DNA from: DATAEK01 sp036258055
GTDB lineage: Bacteria > Acidobacteriota > Vicinamibacteria > Vicinamibacterales > 2-12-FULL-66-21
Assembly: GCA_036258055.1 (NCBI GenBank)
Contig: DATAEK010000069.1
Span: 1-37,571, forward strand
Direction: 5' to 3'
DNA: 37,571 bases
Part shown: in pieces, positions 25,774-33,115 of the stretch
Layout: each line of letters begins with the position of its first letter
How positions within the stretch are numbered: the stretch's first letter is position 1
The notes under the pieces: generated by a model
What the model was told of the DNA's origin: nothing
What the model saw: only the letters and a program-made list of their open reading frames with translations
Database searches by the model: none
Position numbers and translations under genes: made by a program

Positions 25774-27120
25774 CTACTCTTGCGGTGCGATGTACGGTGC
25801 GCGGCGGCGCCGGCGGCGTCTGCGGCTGCGCCGCCGGAATGGATACTCCGCCGGTTGCTGATCGGAGTGGGCCTGACCTGGCTGTGACAACGCCGCCTGG
25901 GTCTGAAAATCGCGCCAGTTCGCAACCACGTCCGCCCGGCCGCCGTGAATCTCCATCCAGGTGAGGGCTTCTTCGAAGACTGATCGGTGCAGCAGTCCGC
26001 GCCTGGCGCGGAAGGGCGCATTGAGATCCAGCAGCCGCGGCTGGAGTGCGATGATCTGCTGGAGCCGTTCGACGTCGCGCCGCGCGACGGGCAACATCCC
26101 AAGCTCGACTCGCCGCTCCAGCGGATCTGCGGAGTATCGGCTCCTCCGGCCGATGAGGCCGAGCGGGACGAGCAGCGTGCCCGACAGAACCGGATTGGTC
26201 AGCGATTCCGGCGAGGCGTCGAACCGCGCGCGGTAGCGATCGAGATCCGCGATCGCCCGCCACACCTCGTCAGGTGCGTCGTCGAGCTCCGGCGTGATTT
26301 CCTTCAGCAGCTTCGTTCGACGAAGCTGGCGCATTGCTTCCGCCGCGTGGCCCGATCTCAGGATCTTGTAGTACTCCTCCATGAGCCTGGCGGCCGCGCT
26401 GCGCTTGATCTCGTGCCTTTGTGTCCCAATCGCTTCGAGGATCGGGACGTCGATCGTGAACTGCAGCCGCGCGGCCAGCACGACCGCGCGCAGCATGCGG
26501 ACCGGATCTTCGAGGAATCGCACCTCGGGATCGCCGATGCAGCGGATGATCCGCGCGTCGAGATCCCGGAGCCCGCCCACGTAGTCGATGAGCGAGAAGG
26601 TACCGATGTCGTAGAAGAGCGCGTTGACCGTGAAGTCGCGGCGAAACGCATCCTCTTCGGGTGTGCCGTAGGTGTTGTCGCGATGAATGAGGCGATCCGC
26701 CGCCCGGCGTTCGGGACTGCTCGAAGACTCTGGCCCGGCCGGGTCAGCGGCGGTTTCCGCCTCGGCGACTTCGGCTTCGGCGATGTCTTCTTCGGGCGTG
26801 ACGTCGAGCGCCTCGACCAGCCGCCGGAACGTCGCGACTTCGATCGTCTGCGTGCCGAACTTGATGTGGGCGAGCCGGAAACGCCGGCCGATGATCCAGC
26901 AGTTGCGAAACAGCTTCTTGACCTGATGCGGGTGCGCCGAGGTGCCGATGTCGAAGTCTTTCGGCCGGCGCTGGAGCAGCAGATCGCGGACGCTGCCGCC
27001 GACGAGATAGGCGACGTAGTTGTGTTCGTGGAGGCGGTACAGGACTTTGAGGGCGCTGGGATCGATGTCGCGACGGGAGATCGCGTGCCCCGAACGCGGG
27101 ATGATCGTCGGCTCTGCCAT
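25774..27120 (-). CDS. pcnB: poly(A) polymerase I-type nucleotidyltransferase
   Basis: A 448-residue enzyme of the class II tRNA nucleotidyltransferase/poly(A) polymerase family. Active site: GGSVRD (41-46), DFDIGT with metal ligands D55 and D57, and RRDFTVNALFYD. The segment IIGRRFRLAHI (about 76-86) matches the signature that separates poly(A) polymerases from CCA-adding enzymes, so RNA 3' polyadenylation for decay is the likely role. Distinctive additions are an acidic insert at about 108-140 (EEDIAEAEVAEAETAA) and an Arg-rich C-terminus (RRRSRRRRRRRRAP) that may bind RNA. ATG 27120 is preferred because TATAAT lies 10 nt upstream. ATG 27153 lies upstream of that box. It is divergent from the TPR gene. 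Confidence 0.9.
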   Translation of the reverse strand: MAEPTIIPRSGHAISRRDIDPSALKVLYRLHEHNYVAYLVGGSVRDLLLQRRPKDFDIGTSAHPHQVKKLFRNCWIIGRRFRLAHIKFGTQTIEVATFRRLVEALDVTPEEDIAEAEVAEAETAADPAGPESSSSPERRAADRLIHRDNTYGTPEEDAFRRDFTVNALFYDIGTFSLIDYVGGLRDLDARIIRCIGDPEVRFLEDPVRMLRAVVLAARLQFTIDVPILEAIGTQRHEIKRSAAARLMEEYYKILRSGHAAEAMRQLRRTKLLKEITPELDDAPDEVWRAIADLDRYRARFDASPESLTNPVLSGTLLVPLGLIGRRSRYSADPLERRVELGMLPVARRDVERLQQIIALQPRLLDLNAPFRARRGLLHRSVFEEALTWMEIHGGRADVVANWRDFQTQAALSQPGQAHSDQQPAEYPFRRRSRRRRRRRRAPYIAPQE

Positions 27121-27130
27121 CCTCGATCGG

Positions 27131-27136
27131 ATTATA
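27131..27136 (-). promoter_or_regulatory. perfect TATAAT -10 of pcnB
   Basis: On the minus strand TATAAT ends 10 nt before ATG 27120, giving an almost leaderless message. The spacer upstream holds the dyad GCATC-GT-GATGC (27137-27148), possibly an operator. A -35 is weak (GTTTCA). Confidence 0.6.
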
Positions 27137-27203
27137 GCATCACGATGCTGCATGAAACGACTAACTTACTGCAGAATTGAGGGTTATGGCGTCGCGCTTG
27201 TGT

Positions 27204-27209
27204 TACCAT
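27204..27209 (+). promoter_or_regulatory. -10-like TACCAT of the TPR gene
   Basis: TACCAT ends 6 nt before ATG 27216 and no Shine-Dalgarno intervenes. This fits the leaderless pattern of other unit heads. Confidence 0.38.
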
Positions 27210-27215
27210 CGAGCC

Positions 27216-28013
27216 ATGGCACCGCTCGTCATCGCTCTGGTGATCCTGTTGGGCTCGGTCCCGGCACGCGCCGCCGACCCGCTGGCCGAAGCGCGGCGCC
27301 TCTACAACGCCGGACAGTTTCAGGCTGCTGAGAAGCTCGCACGCGAAGCGATGACCGTCCCCGCGCTCGGGGATGCCGCGCGAGTCGTGCTCGGTCGAGT
27401 GCTGCTCGAACGCTTCCGCGAAAGCTCGAACGCCGAGGATTTGTCGACCGCCCGGAAGGCGCTGATTGCGGTCGACCCGCGCGCACTCGACGCTCGGGAG
27501 CGAGTGGAGCTGACCATCGGCCTCGGCGAGTCGTTGTATCTGGAGGATCGGTTTGGCGCGGCGGCGGAGGTCTTCGCGTCCGTGCTCGATCGTTCCGCGC
27601 AGCTCGGTCCCGCCGCGCACGAACGAGTGCTCGACTGGTGGGCGACGGCGCTCGACCGTCAGACGCAGCTCAGGCCGCCGGAGGATCGCCCCAGCGTGTA
27701 CGAGCGTCTGCTCGAGCGCATGCGTCGGGAGATTGCCGACGATCCAGGCTCCACCGCGGCCAGTTACTGGCTCGCCGCGGCGGCCCGAGGGACCGGCGAT
27801 CTCGAGCTGGCCTGGCAGGCGTCTGCGGCAGGATGGGTGCGGGCAGTGCTGGCGCAGGATCGTGGCACGGCGCTCCGAGCCGATCTCGACCGTCTCGTCA
27901 CGCAGGCCATCATTCCGGAACGCGCCGCCCGCCTCGCGGGACGCGAAACCCGTCAGGCGCAGAGCGGGATGCTCACCGAATGGCAGCTCCTGAAAGAGAC
28001 GTGGAGCAAGTAG
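27216..28013 (+). CDS. exported TPR-like protein
   Basis: A 265-residue protein with a signal peptide (about 1-20, VIALVILLGSVPARAAD). The mature part is all helical, with TPR-like pairs: PLAEARRLYNAGQFQAAEKL, GESLYLEDRFGAAAEVFASV and YWLAAAARGTGDLELAWQA. TPR proteins act as protein-binding scaffolds; no partner can be named. ATG 27216 is chosen for the signal peptide and the -10-like box. TTG 27177 and ATG 27186 would add an unlikely N-terminal tail. Its stop codon directly abuts the stop of polA on the other strand, with no spacer. Confidence 0.8.
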   Translation: MAPLVIALVILLGSVPARAADPLAEARRLYNAGQFQAAEKLAREAMTVPALGDAARVVLGRVLLERFRESSNAEDLSTARKALIAVDPRALDARERVELTIGLGESLYLEDRFGAAAEVFASVLDRSAQLGPAAHERVLDWWATALDRQTQLRPPEDRPSVYERLLERMRREIADDPGSTAASYWLAAAARGTGDLELAWQASAAGWVRAVLAQDRGTALRADLDRLVTQAIIPERAARLAGRETRQAQSGMLTEWQLLKETWSK

Positions 28014-30743
28014 CTACTTCGCGTCTTTCCAGTTCTCACCAATCCCCACGTCCACGGTCAACGGCACCTTCAGTCTGACGGCGTTCTCCATCAGTTGACG
28101 GAGCTCTGCCGCGACATCCTCCGCGGCCGCCGCGGGCGCTTCGAACAGCAACTCGTCGTGGACGGTGAGGATCATCCGCACCCGTCCGCCCGCAAGGTCC
28201 GGCAGCGCGGCGTGCACGTCGATCATGGCGCGCTTCAGGATGTCCGCCGCCGTTCCCTGAATCGGCAGATTCACCGCGACGCGCTCGGCCGCGCCGCGAA
28301 TCTGTCCGTTGCGGCTGGTCAGCTCCGGCACGAGCCGGCGCCGGCCGAACATGGTTTTGACCACGCCCGTTTCGCGGGCACGTTCGAGCAGCTCGTCGAT
28401 GAAACGGCGGACGGCCGGGAAGCCGGCGAAGTAGGCGTTGATGAAGTCCTGCGCCTCCTGGCGGGAGACGCCGATGTCCTTGGCGAGCGTGAAGGCCTGC
28501 TTGCCGTAGAGCAGCGCGTAGTTGATGATCTTCGCCCGCCGTCGCAGCTCGTGCTCGCCCAGACCGCTGGTCTGGCCGAACACCTTGCCCGCCGTTCGAT
28601 CGTGGATGTCCTCGTTGCGTGCGAACGCCTCGATCAGCGCGTCGTCGCCTGAAAGATGGGCCAGCACGCGAAGCTCGATCTGCGAGTAGTCCGCCGAGAT
28701 GAGCACGTTGCCGCGCTCGGCCACGAACGCGCGGCGGATCTCGCGGCCGATCTCCGTCCGGATGGGGATGTTCTGGAGGTTGGGGTCGCTGCTGCTCAAG
28801 CGGCCGGTTGCGGCGACCGCCTGGTTGAAGCAGGTGTGGACGCGCCCCGTCTGGGGGTTCACGAGCTGCGGCAGCGCGTCGATGTAGGTGCCCTTCAACT
28901 TCTGCAGCCCGCGCCACTCGAGAATCAGACGTGGCAGCTCGTTGGTGAGCGCCAGCTCCTCCAACACTTCGAATGCGGTCGACTGCGCCTTCGTCTTCGT
29001 GGTCCTGCGGATCGTCTCAGTGCGCAGCCCGAGCTTGTCGAACAGGATCTCCGACAGTTTCTTCGGCGAGTTGATGTTGAACTCCTCGCCGGAGAGCGCA
29101 TAGACGCGCGATGCGAGCCGGTCGAGTTCCTGCTCGACCCGCGCCGCCTGGCCCTGCAGCGTGCCGGTATCGACGCGCACGCCCGCGAGCTCGATGTCCA
29201 CGAGTACCGGAATGAGCGGCCGCTCCAGCTCCAGGTAGAGCGTCTCGAGGTCTTCCTTCCGCAACAGCTCGCGCAGCTTCCCCGACAGCTGCAGCGGCAG
29301 GTCCGCCCGCTCGCCGGCGAAATCCAGGGCGGTCTCGACCGGCAGGCTGGCCAGCGACACTGATTTGGCGCCGCGGCCGCAGAGATCCTCCTCGCGCAGG
29401 GCTTTGTAGCCCGAGTGCTCGAGCGCGAGATCCTCGAGCGGATGCGACGAACGCGTCGCATCGAGCAGGTAGCTCGCGATCATCGTGTCGGTATCGACCC
29501 CGCGCAACGCAATGCCGTGCCGGGCGAGCACGATCGCATCGAACTTCAGGTCGTGTCCGACCTTGGCGAGCGACTCGTCTTCGAGTACCGGCTTGAGGAC
29601 GTCCAGAGCAGCCTGGAGCTCGACGCGATCGCCGTTCGTCCCGTCCCGCGGCTCGCCGAACAGGTCGCCGCCTGGTGCACCGCCGGCGATGGGCACGTAG
29701 CGCGCCTGCCGGCTGGCCGTCGAGAACGAGATGCCGACAATTCCCGCGCGCATCGCACCCGGCGCGTCAGGCAGGACGCGCAGCGAGAAGCGGCCGGCCT
29801 GGCGCAGCGTGTTCGCCAGCTCGCGCACGCCGTCGATCGTTCGCACCGCTTCGTACGCCTTGCCGACGGTGTCCGCGGTGGGGGCGTACTCCATGACCAG
29901 GGTGCGGAAGCCGAGACGGGTGAACAGCTCGAAGCACCGCTCGCGCGACGCGCCGCGATAACGGACGGCGTCCGGATCGAACGGCACCGGCACGTCGGTG
30001 CGGATTTTCGCCAGCTCGCGGCTCTGCCGTGCGTCTTCCGCGTGGCCGAGCAGCCCTTCTCGATATCGCTTGTTCGAGACTTCGCCCGCGTGGGACAGCA
30101 GCGACTCGAGCGATCCGTAGGTCGCAATCAGATCGCGCGCACCCTTTTCGCCGATGCCGGGAACTCCTTTGATGTTGTCGATCGAGTCTCCCATCAATGC
30201 AAGCACATCGACGACCTGCTCCGGGGTCACGCCGAACTTTTCCTTGACGCCATCCGCGTCGAACCAGGTGCCGTCGTCGCGCGGGTTGTAGACCTTGATG
30301 CCGTCGTGCACGAGCTGGAAGAAGTCCTTGTCGCCGGTCACGATCGCGACCTCGTAGCCGGCCGCAGCCGCTTTCAACGCAAGCGTGCCGATCACGTCGT
30401 CGGCCTCGTAGCGCTGGGAGGTGAGAATCGGGACGCCCATCGCCTCGCACGCCTCGTGTACCCATGGAATCTGCTCGGCCAGATCCGGCGGCATCGGCGA
30501 TCGGTTCGCCTTGTAGTCCGTCGCCATCTCGGATCGAAACGTCGGACCCGCGAGATCGAACGACGCGGCGAGGTACTGCGGGCTGTGATCCTGGATCAGC
30601 TTGCGCAGCATCGTGACGAAGATGTAGACCGCGTGCGTGGACTTGCCGCTTGGACCGCTCAGACCAGAGCCGCGCATCGCGTGATACGCGCGGTACATCT
30701 GAGAGCTGCCATCGATGAGGAACACACGATCGGATGTCGGCAT
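28014..30743 (-). CDS. polA: DNA polymerase I (proofreading site degenerate)
   Basis: A 909-residue repair and Okazaki-fragment polymerase. The 5' nuclease domain (1-290) is intact: FLIDGSSQMYRAYHA, YKANR, YEADDVIGTLA, TGDKDFFQLV, GDSIDNIKGVPGIGEKGA. The 3'-5' exonuclease domain (about 315-495) keeps its fold but loses catalytic residues: ExoI reads FSLRVLPDAP where active enzymes have DxE (R322, L324), ExoII keeps D402, and ExoIII reads FAGERAD (F475, R479 for Tyr and Asp). The polymerase domain is complete: motif A ISADYSQIELR (D685), the O-helix RRRAKIINYALLYG with Tyr 742 where E. coli has Phe 762, and motif C VHDELLFE (D863). It should therefore lack proofreading. It shares a 44-bp divergent promoter region with the lipoprotein gene. 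Confidence 0.97.
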   Translation of the reverse strand: MPTSDRVFLIDGSSQMYRAYHAMRGSGLSGPSGKSTHAVYIFVTMLRKLIQDHSPQYLAASFDLAGPTFRSEMATDYKANRSPMPPDLAEQIPWVHEACEAMGVPILTSQRYEADDVIGTLALKAAAAGYEVAIVTGDKDFFQLVHDGIKVYNPRDDGTWFDADGVKEKFGVTPEQVVDVLALMGDSIDNIKGVPGIGEKGARDLIATYGSLESLLSHAGEVSNKRYREGLLGHAEDARQSRELAKIRTDVPVPFDPDAVRYRGASRERCFELFTRLGFRTLVMEYAPTADTVGKAYEAVRTIDGVRELANTLRQAGRFSLRVLPDAPGAMRAGIVGISFSTASRQARYVPIAGGAPGGDLFGEPRDGTNGDRVELQAALDVLKPVLEDESLAKVGHDLKFDAIVLARHGIALRGVDTDTMIASYLLDATRSSHPLEDLALEHSGYKALREEDLCGRGAKSVSLASLPVETALDFAGERADLPLQLSGKLRELLRKEDLETLYLELERPLIPVLVDIELAGVRVDTGTLQGQAARVEQELDRLASRVYALSGEEFNINSPKKLSEILFDKLGLRTETIRRTTKTKAQSTAFEVLEELALTNELPRLILEWRGLQKLKGTYIDALPQLVNPQTGRVHTCFNQAVAATGRLSSSDPNLQNIPIRTEIGREIRRAFVAERGNVLISADYSQIELRVLAHLSGDDALIEAFARNEDIHDRTAGKVFGQTSGLGEHELRRRAKIINYALLYGKQAFTLAKDIGVSRQEAQDFINAYFAGFPAVRRFIDELLERARETGVVKTMFGRRRLVPELTSRNGQIRGAAERVAVNLPIQGTAADILKRAMIDVHAALPDLAGGRVRMILTVHDELLFEAPAAAAEDVAAELRQLMENAVRLKVPLTVDVGIGENWKDAK

Positions 30744-30770
30744 CGGGATCGAAAACAGGTGAGAAAAATC

Positions 30771-30780
30771 AGTATATCAT
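30771..30780. promoter_or_regulatory. overlapping divergent -10 boxes (polA / lipoprotein)
   Basis: Plus strand TATCAT (30775-30780) ends 7 nt before ATG 30788. Minus strand TATACT (30776-30771) would start a polA leader of about 20 nt. The two boxes share 2 bp, so both promoters cannot be occupied at once. Confidence 0.42.
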
Positions 30781-30787
30781 TCGAGGA

Positions 30788-31579
30788 ATGTCCCTTCGCG
30801 CGGGCGCGCCGCTGATGCTCGCACTGTTGCTGACCGCGATAGCGACCGCGGCGTGCGGTGGCAGCAGCCTCTTCGGCAAGCGGTACGAGTACGAGGAGGA
30901 TCTCTACGTCAAGACCGATGGCTCCGCTGATCTGATCGTCAACTCGTCGATCGCCGCGCTCGTATCGCTTCGCGGTCTGAACTTCGATACCGATCCCGCG
31001 GCGCGGCTCGACCGTGGGGCGATCCGCGCGGCGTTCGAATCTCCGGTCACGGAGGTCCTGCGCGTGAGCCGTCCGTGGACTCGAGGCGGGCGGCGCTTCA
31101 TCCAGGTGCGCGTACGCGTCGCCGATATCCGGAAGCTCTCGTCGACCTCACCGTTCTCGTGGTCGCACTATGACCTGGTCGTGCGTGACGGGCAACGCGT
31201 CTTTCTTCAAACCGTGGGGCCGTCAGCGATGCGTCCGGGGACGCTTCGCAACTACGGCTGGACTGGTGGAGAGCTCGTGGCCTTCCGGCTGCATCTGCCC
31301 AGCCGGATTCTGTGGCACAACGCGCGGGACGTCGACACCGGCAATCCGACCGACGTGCAGCGCGGGAATATTCTGGCCTGGGAACAGCCGCTCACCGATC
31401 GTCTGGACGGGCGTCCGATCAGCATCGAAGTGCGGATGGACACGCAATCGATTCTGTATCGGACGCTGTGGCTCTTCGTCAGCGCGTTTCTGGCTGCCGT
31501 CGCGCTGATCGGCGGCCTCATCTGGTTGACGGTCCGCAAGGGCGCCAAGGACGCCGCCGTCCAGACGACCGTGAACTGA
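30788..31579 (+). CDS. putative lipoprotein with C-terminal membrane helix
   Basis: A 263-residue protein. ATG 30788 is used because a -10-like box lies 7 nt upstream and the residues that follow form a lipoprotein signal (LALLLTAIATAACGG, lipidated Cys at 23). The mature region (30-220) is rich in beta strands, with motifs such as YEEDLYVKTDGSADLIVNSS and FIQVRVRVADIRKLS. A single TM helix (about 227-249, LFVSAFLAAVALIGGLIWL) precedes a short basic tail. The layout (lipid-anchored N-terminus, strand-rich body, C-terminal helix) recalls LppM-like proteins, but I cannot confirm the family. Function unknown. It is convergent with the BON gene, with only 16 bp between their stops. Confidence 0.72.
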   Translation: MSLRAGAPLMLALLLTAIATAACGGSSLFGKRYEYEEDLYVKTDGSADLIVNSSIAALVSLRGLNFDTDPAARLDRGAIRAAFESPVTEVLRVSRPWTRGGRRFIQVRVRVADIRKLSSTSPFSWSHYDLVVRDGQRVFLQTVGPSAMRPGTLRNYGWTGGELVAFRLHLPSRILWHNARDVDTGNPTDVQRGNILAWEQPLTDRLDGRPISIEVRMDTQSILYRTLWLFVSAFLAAVALIGGLIWLTVRKGAKDAAVQTTVN

Positions 31580-31595
31580 CCCTTGCGGCCCACCG

Positions 31596-32132
31596 TCACT
31601 CGCTTCGCACCTCGGCGTCCGTCTTCAACTCGTTGACGACCGACAGCTCACCGAATCCGGTTGCCAGCGATCGCGCCAGCATCCGCTCGACGTTGCTGTT
31701 CACGACGCCCGTCAACCGCACGTGGCCACCCTCGACAATGATGTGGATCGGCGGGTTGGCCATGGTCGCGTAATTCCAGAACGAGGGATTGCCGTAGATC
31801 GCGCGCGCGATCCGATAGCGCAGGTTCTCGTCGAACGTCGAGACCGGCAGCACCTCGATGTTGTTCTGCACTTCACGCACGCCGTCGACCTTTGCGACGA
31901 TCTTCCCGATGTCGTCCTTCTTGTACGGCATCGTCACTTTTCCGCTGAGTGTCACCATACCGTTCTCGATTCGCGCGTTGATGTCGTCGAAGATGGTGAA
32001 GCGCGAGTACCTGTTGACCGCGCGGCTGATGTCGTCGGCCGCACGTACGTCCCGTCGATCCTGCGCCAACGCGGCGCTGGCGAGCGAGACGAGGGCCACG
32101 AACATCCACGTGGTCACGAACCTGGCCTTCAT
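31596..32132 (-). CDS. periplasmic protein with two BON domains
   Basis: A 178-residue exported protein. GGAGGTAA lies 6 nt before ATG 32132. A signal peptide (about 5-23, ending ALAQD) precedes two BON domains: 33-97 (FDDINARIENGMVTLSGKV, GVREVQNNIEVLP) and 102-172 (NPPIHIIVEGGHVRLTGVV, VNELKTDAE). BON domains occur in OsmY-, DolP- and secretin-like proteins and bind phospholipid or maintain the envelope, often under stress. A sigma-54-type promoter lies 73 nt upstream of the start codon, with an inverted repeat further up. The gene is therefore probably induced through an enhancer-binding activator, for example during envelope stress. Confidence 0.92.
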   Translation of the reverse strand: MKARFVTTWMFVALVSLASAALAQDRRDVRAADDISRAVNRYSRFTIFDDINARIENGMVTLSGKVTMPYKKDDIGKIVAKVDGVREVQNNIEVLPVSTFDENLRYRIARAIYGNPSFWNYATMANPPIHIIVEGGHVRLTGVVNSNVERMLARSLATGFGELSVVNELKTDAEVRSE

Positions 32133-32204
32133 GGAACTTACCTCCGGCCGCTGTTGAGGCGGCCCATCCCCGGCAGGCGTACCGGCGATACGCCTGGGTT
32201 CAGC

Positions 32205-32219
32205 GCAAAGCCAGTGCCA
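32205..32219 (-). promoter_or_regulatory. sigma-54 (-24/-12) promoter of the BON gene
   Basis: On the minus strand TGGCAC-TGGCT-TTGC. This matches TGGCACG-N4-TTGC at every conserved position except the last G of the -24 element, with exact GG-N10-GC spacing. Transcription would start near 32193, giving a leader of about 60 nt that carries the GGAGG ribosome site. Confidence 0.72.
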
Positions 32220-32268
32220 CTCGTTTTCCGTGTAAATCGGCTCGTTTCGTGACGCGCAGCCGCCTGAA

Positions 32269-32298
32269 GGGGACATATCCCCGAGGCCGCTTGTCCCC
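32269..32298. promoter_or_regulatory. GGGGACA/TGTCCCC dyad upstream of the sigma-54 promoter
   Basis: GGGGACA (32269-32275) and TGTCCCC (32292-32298) are perfect inverted repeats. A shorter dyad, GGGGA-CATA-TCCCC, overlaps the left half (32269-32282). They lie about 50-80 bp upstream of the -24 element, a normal distance for an enhancer-binding protein site. They could instead be the terminator of the ZIP gene, which ends at 32327. Confidence 0.45.
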
Positions 32299-32326
32299 TC
32301 GCGGCAGCACCAATCTCGGCCGTCCG

Positions 32327-33064
32327 CTACAGCAACGAGATGGTGAGGATACCGGCGCCGATCATGGCGAGCTGACGGATGGGCCCTCCCTCGAGCCCGC
32401 CGCGATGCAGGTCCGGGATGAGGTCCGCCATGGCGACGTAGAGGAAGTTGCCCGCGGCGAATGCGAGCACGTACGGCATCAGCACGGGCACGGATCGCGA
32501 AGCGGCAATCATCGCCAGCGCGCCAAGAATGCCGCCCAGGCCGGACAGCAGGTTCAACGTGAATGCCCGGACGCGCGAGTACCCGGCGCGCAGGAGGATC
32601 GCCACATCGCCAACCTCCTGCGGGATCTCGTGCGCGGCCACGGCCAGCGCAGTCGTGACCCCGAGTGGCACCGAGGTGACGACGGCGGCGGCAATCACCG
32701 CCCCGTCGACGAACGTGTGCAGCGCATCGCCGACAATGACGAGCGACGCCGCGCTGCTCGTGTGCACCTCGCACTCGAGCGTATCGTGGCAGTGCCGCCA
32801 GAGGACCAGTTTTTCGAGCAGGAAGAACGCGAGCACGCCCGCGAGGAGCGTGGCCATGACCGGCCCCGGTTTGAGAACCTCCAGCGCCTCGGGCACGAGC
32901 GCCAGCAATGCCACGCCGAGCAGCGTGCCGACCGCGTAGCTAATGAGCCAGGGGAGTAGTTTGACGCGGATTCCGTCACCGAGCAGCAGAAACGCCGACG
33001 CCGTGATCAACCCGCCGAGACTGCCCAGGATGCTGAGCGAGACCGCGACCCCGTAGAGATGCAC
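32327..33064 (-). CDS. ZIP-family divalent metal transporter
   Basis: A 245-residue integral membrane protein with eight hydrophobic segments. The binuclear metal centre of ZIP transporters is visible: DALHTFVDGAVI (H116, D120) in TM4 and AAHEIPQEVGD (H145, E146, E150) in TM5. The loop before TM4 carries HCHDTLECEVH, a possible metal-binding sequence. It should import zinc or another divalent cation into the cytoplasm. The start is GTG 33064, with TATCAT 5 nt upstream and no Shine-Dalgarno. It is separated from the BON gene by about 195 bp holding regulatory sites, so it is probably a separate unit. Confidence 0.92.
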   Translation of the reverse strand: MHLYGVAVSLSILGSLGGLITASAFLLLGDGIRVKLLPWLISYAVGTLLGVALLALVPEALEVLKPGPVMATLLAGVLAFFLLEKLVLWRHCHDTLECEVHTSSAASLVIVGDALHTFVDGAVIAAAVVTSVPLGVTTALAVAAHEIPQEVGDVAILLRAGYSRVRAFTLNLLSGLGGILGALAMIAASRSVPVLMPYVLAFAAGNFLYVAMADLIPDLHRGGLEGGPIRQLAMIGAGILTISLL

Positions 33065-33069
33065 GGGGA

Positions 33070-33075
33070 ATGATA
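33070..33075 (-). promoter_or_regulatory. -10-like TATCAT of the ZIP gene
   Basis: On the minus strand TATCAT ends 5 nt before GTG 33064. This again fits the leaderless TANNNT pattern. Confidence 0.4.
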
Positions 33076-33115
33076 CTTCAGGCGATAGACGGACTCTCCT
33101 GCAGGTCAGCCCTCG

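Noticed and set aside
25987..27180. 397-codon plus-strand open frame opposite pcnB
   Set aside because: Composition of an antisense frame, and it covers a confidently identified gene on the other strand.
29415..30815. 466-codon plus-strand open frame opposite polA
   Set aside because: Antisense shadow of the polymerase gene; no domain.
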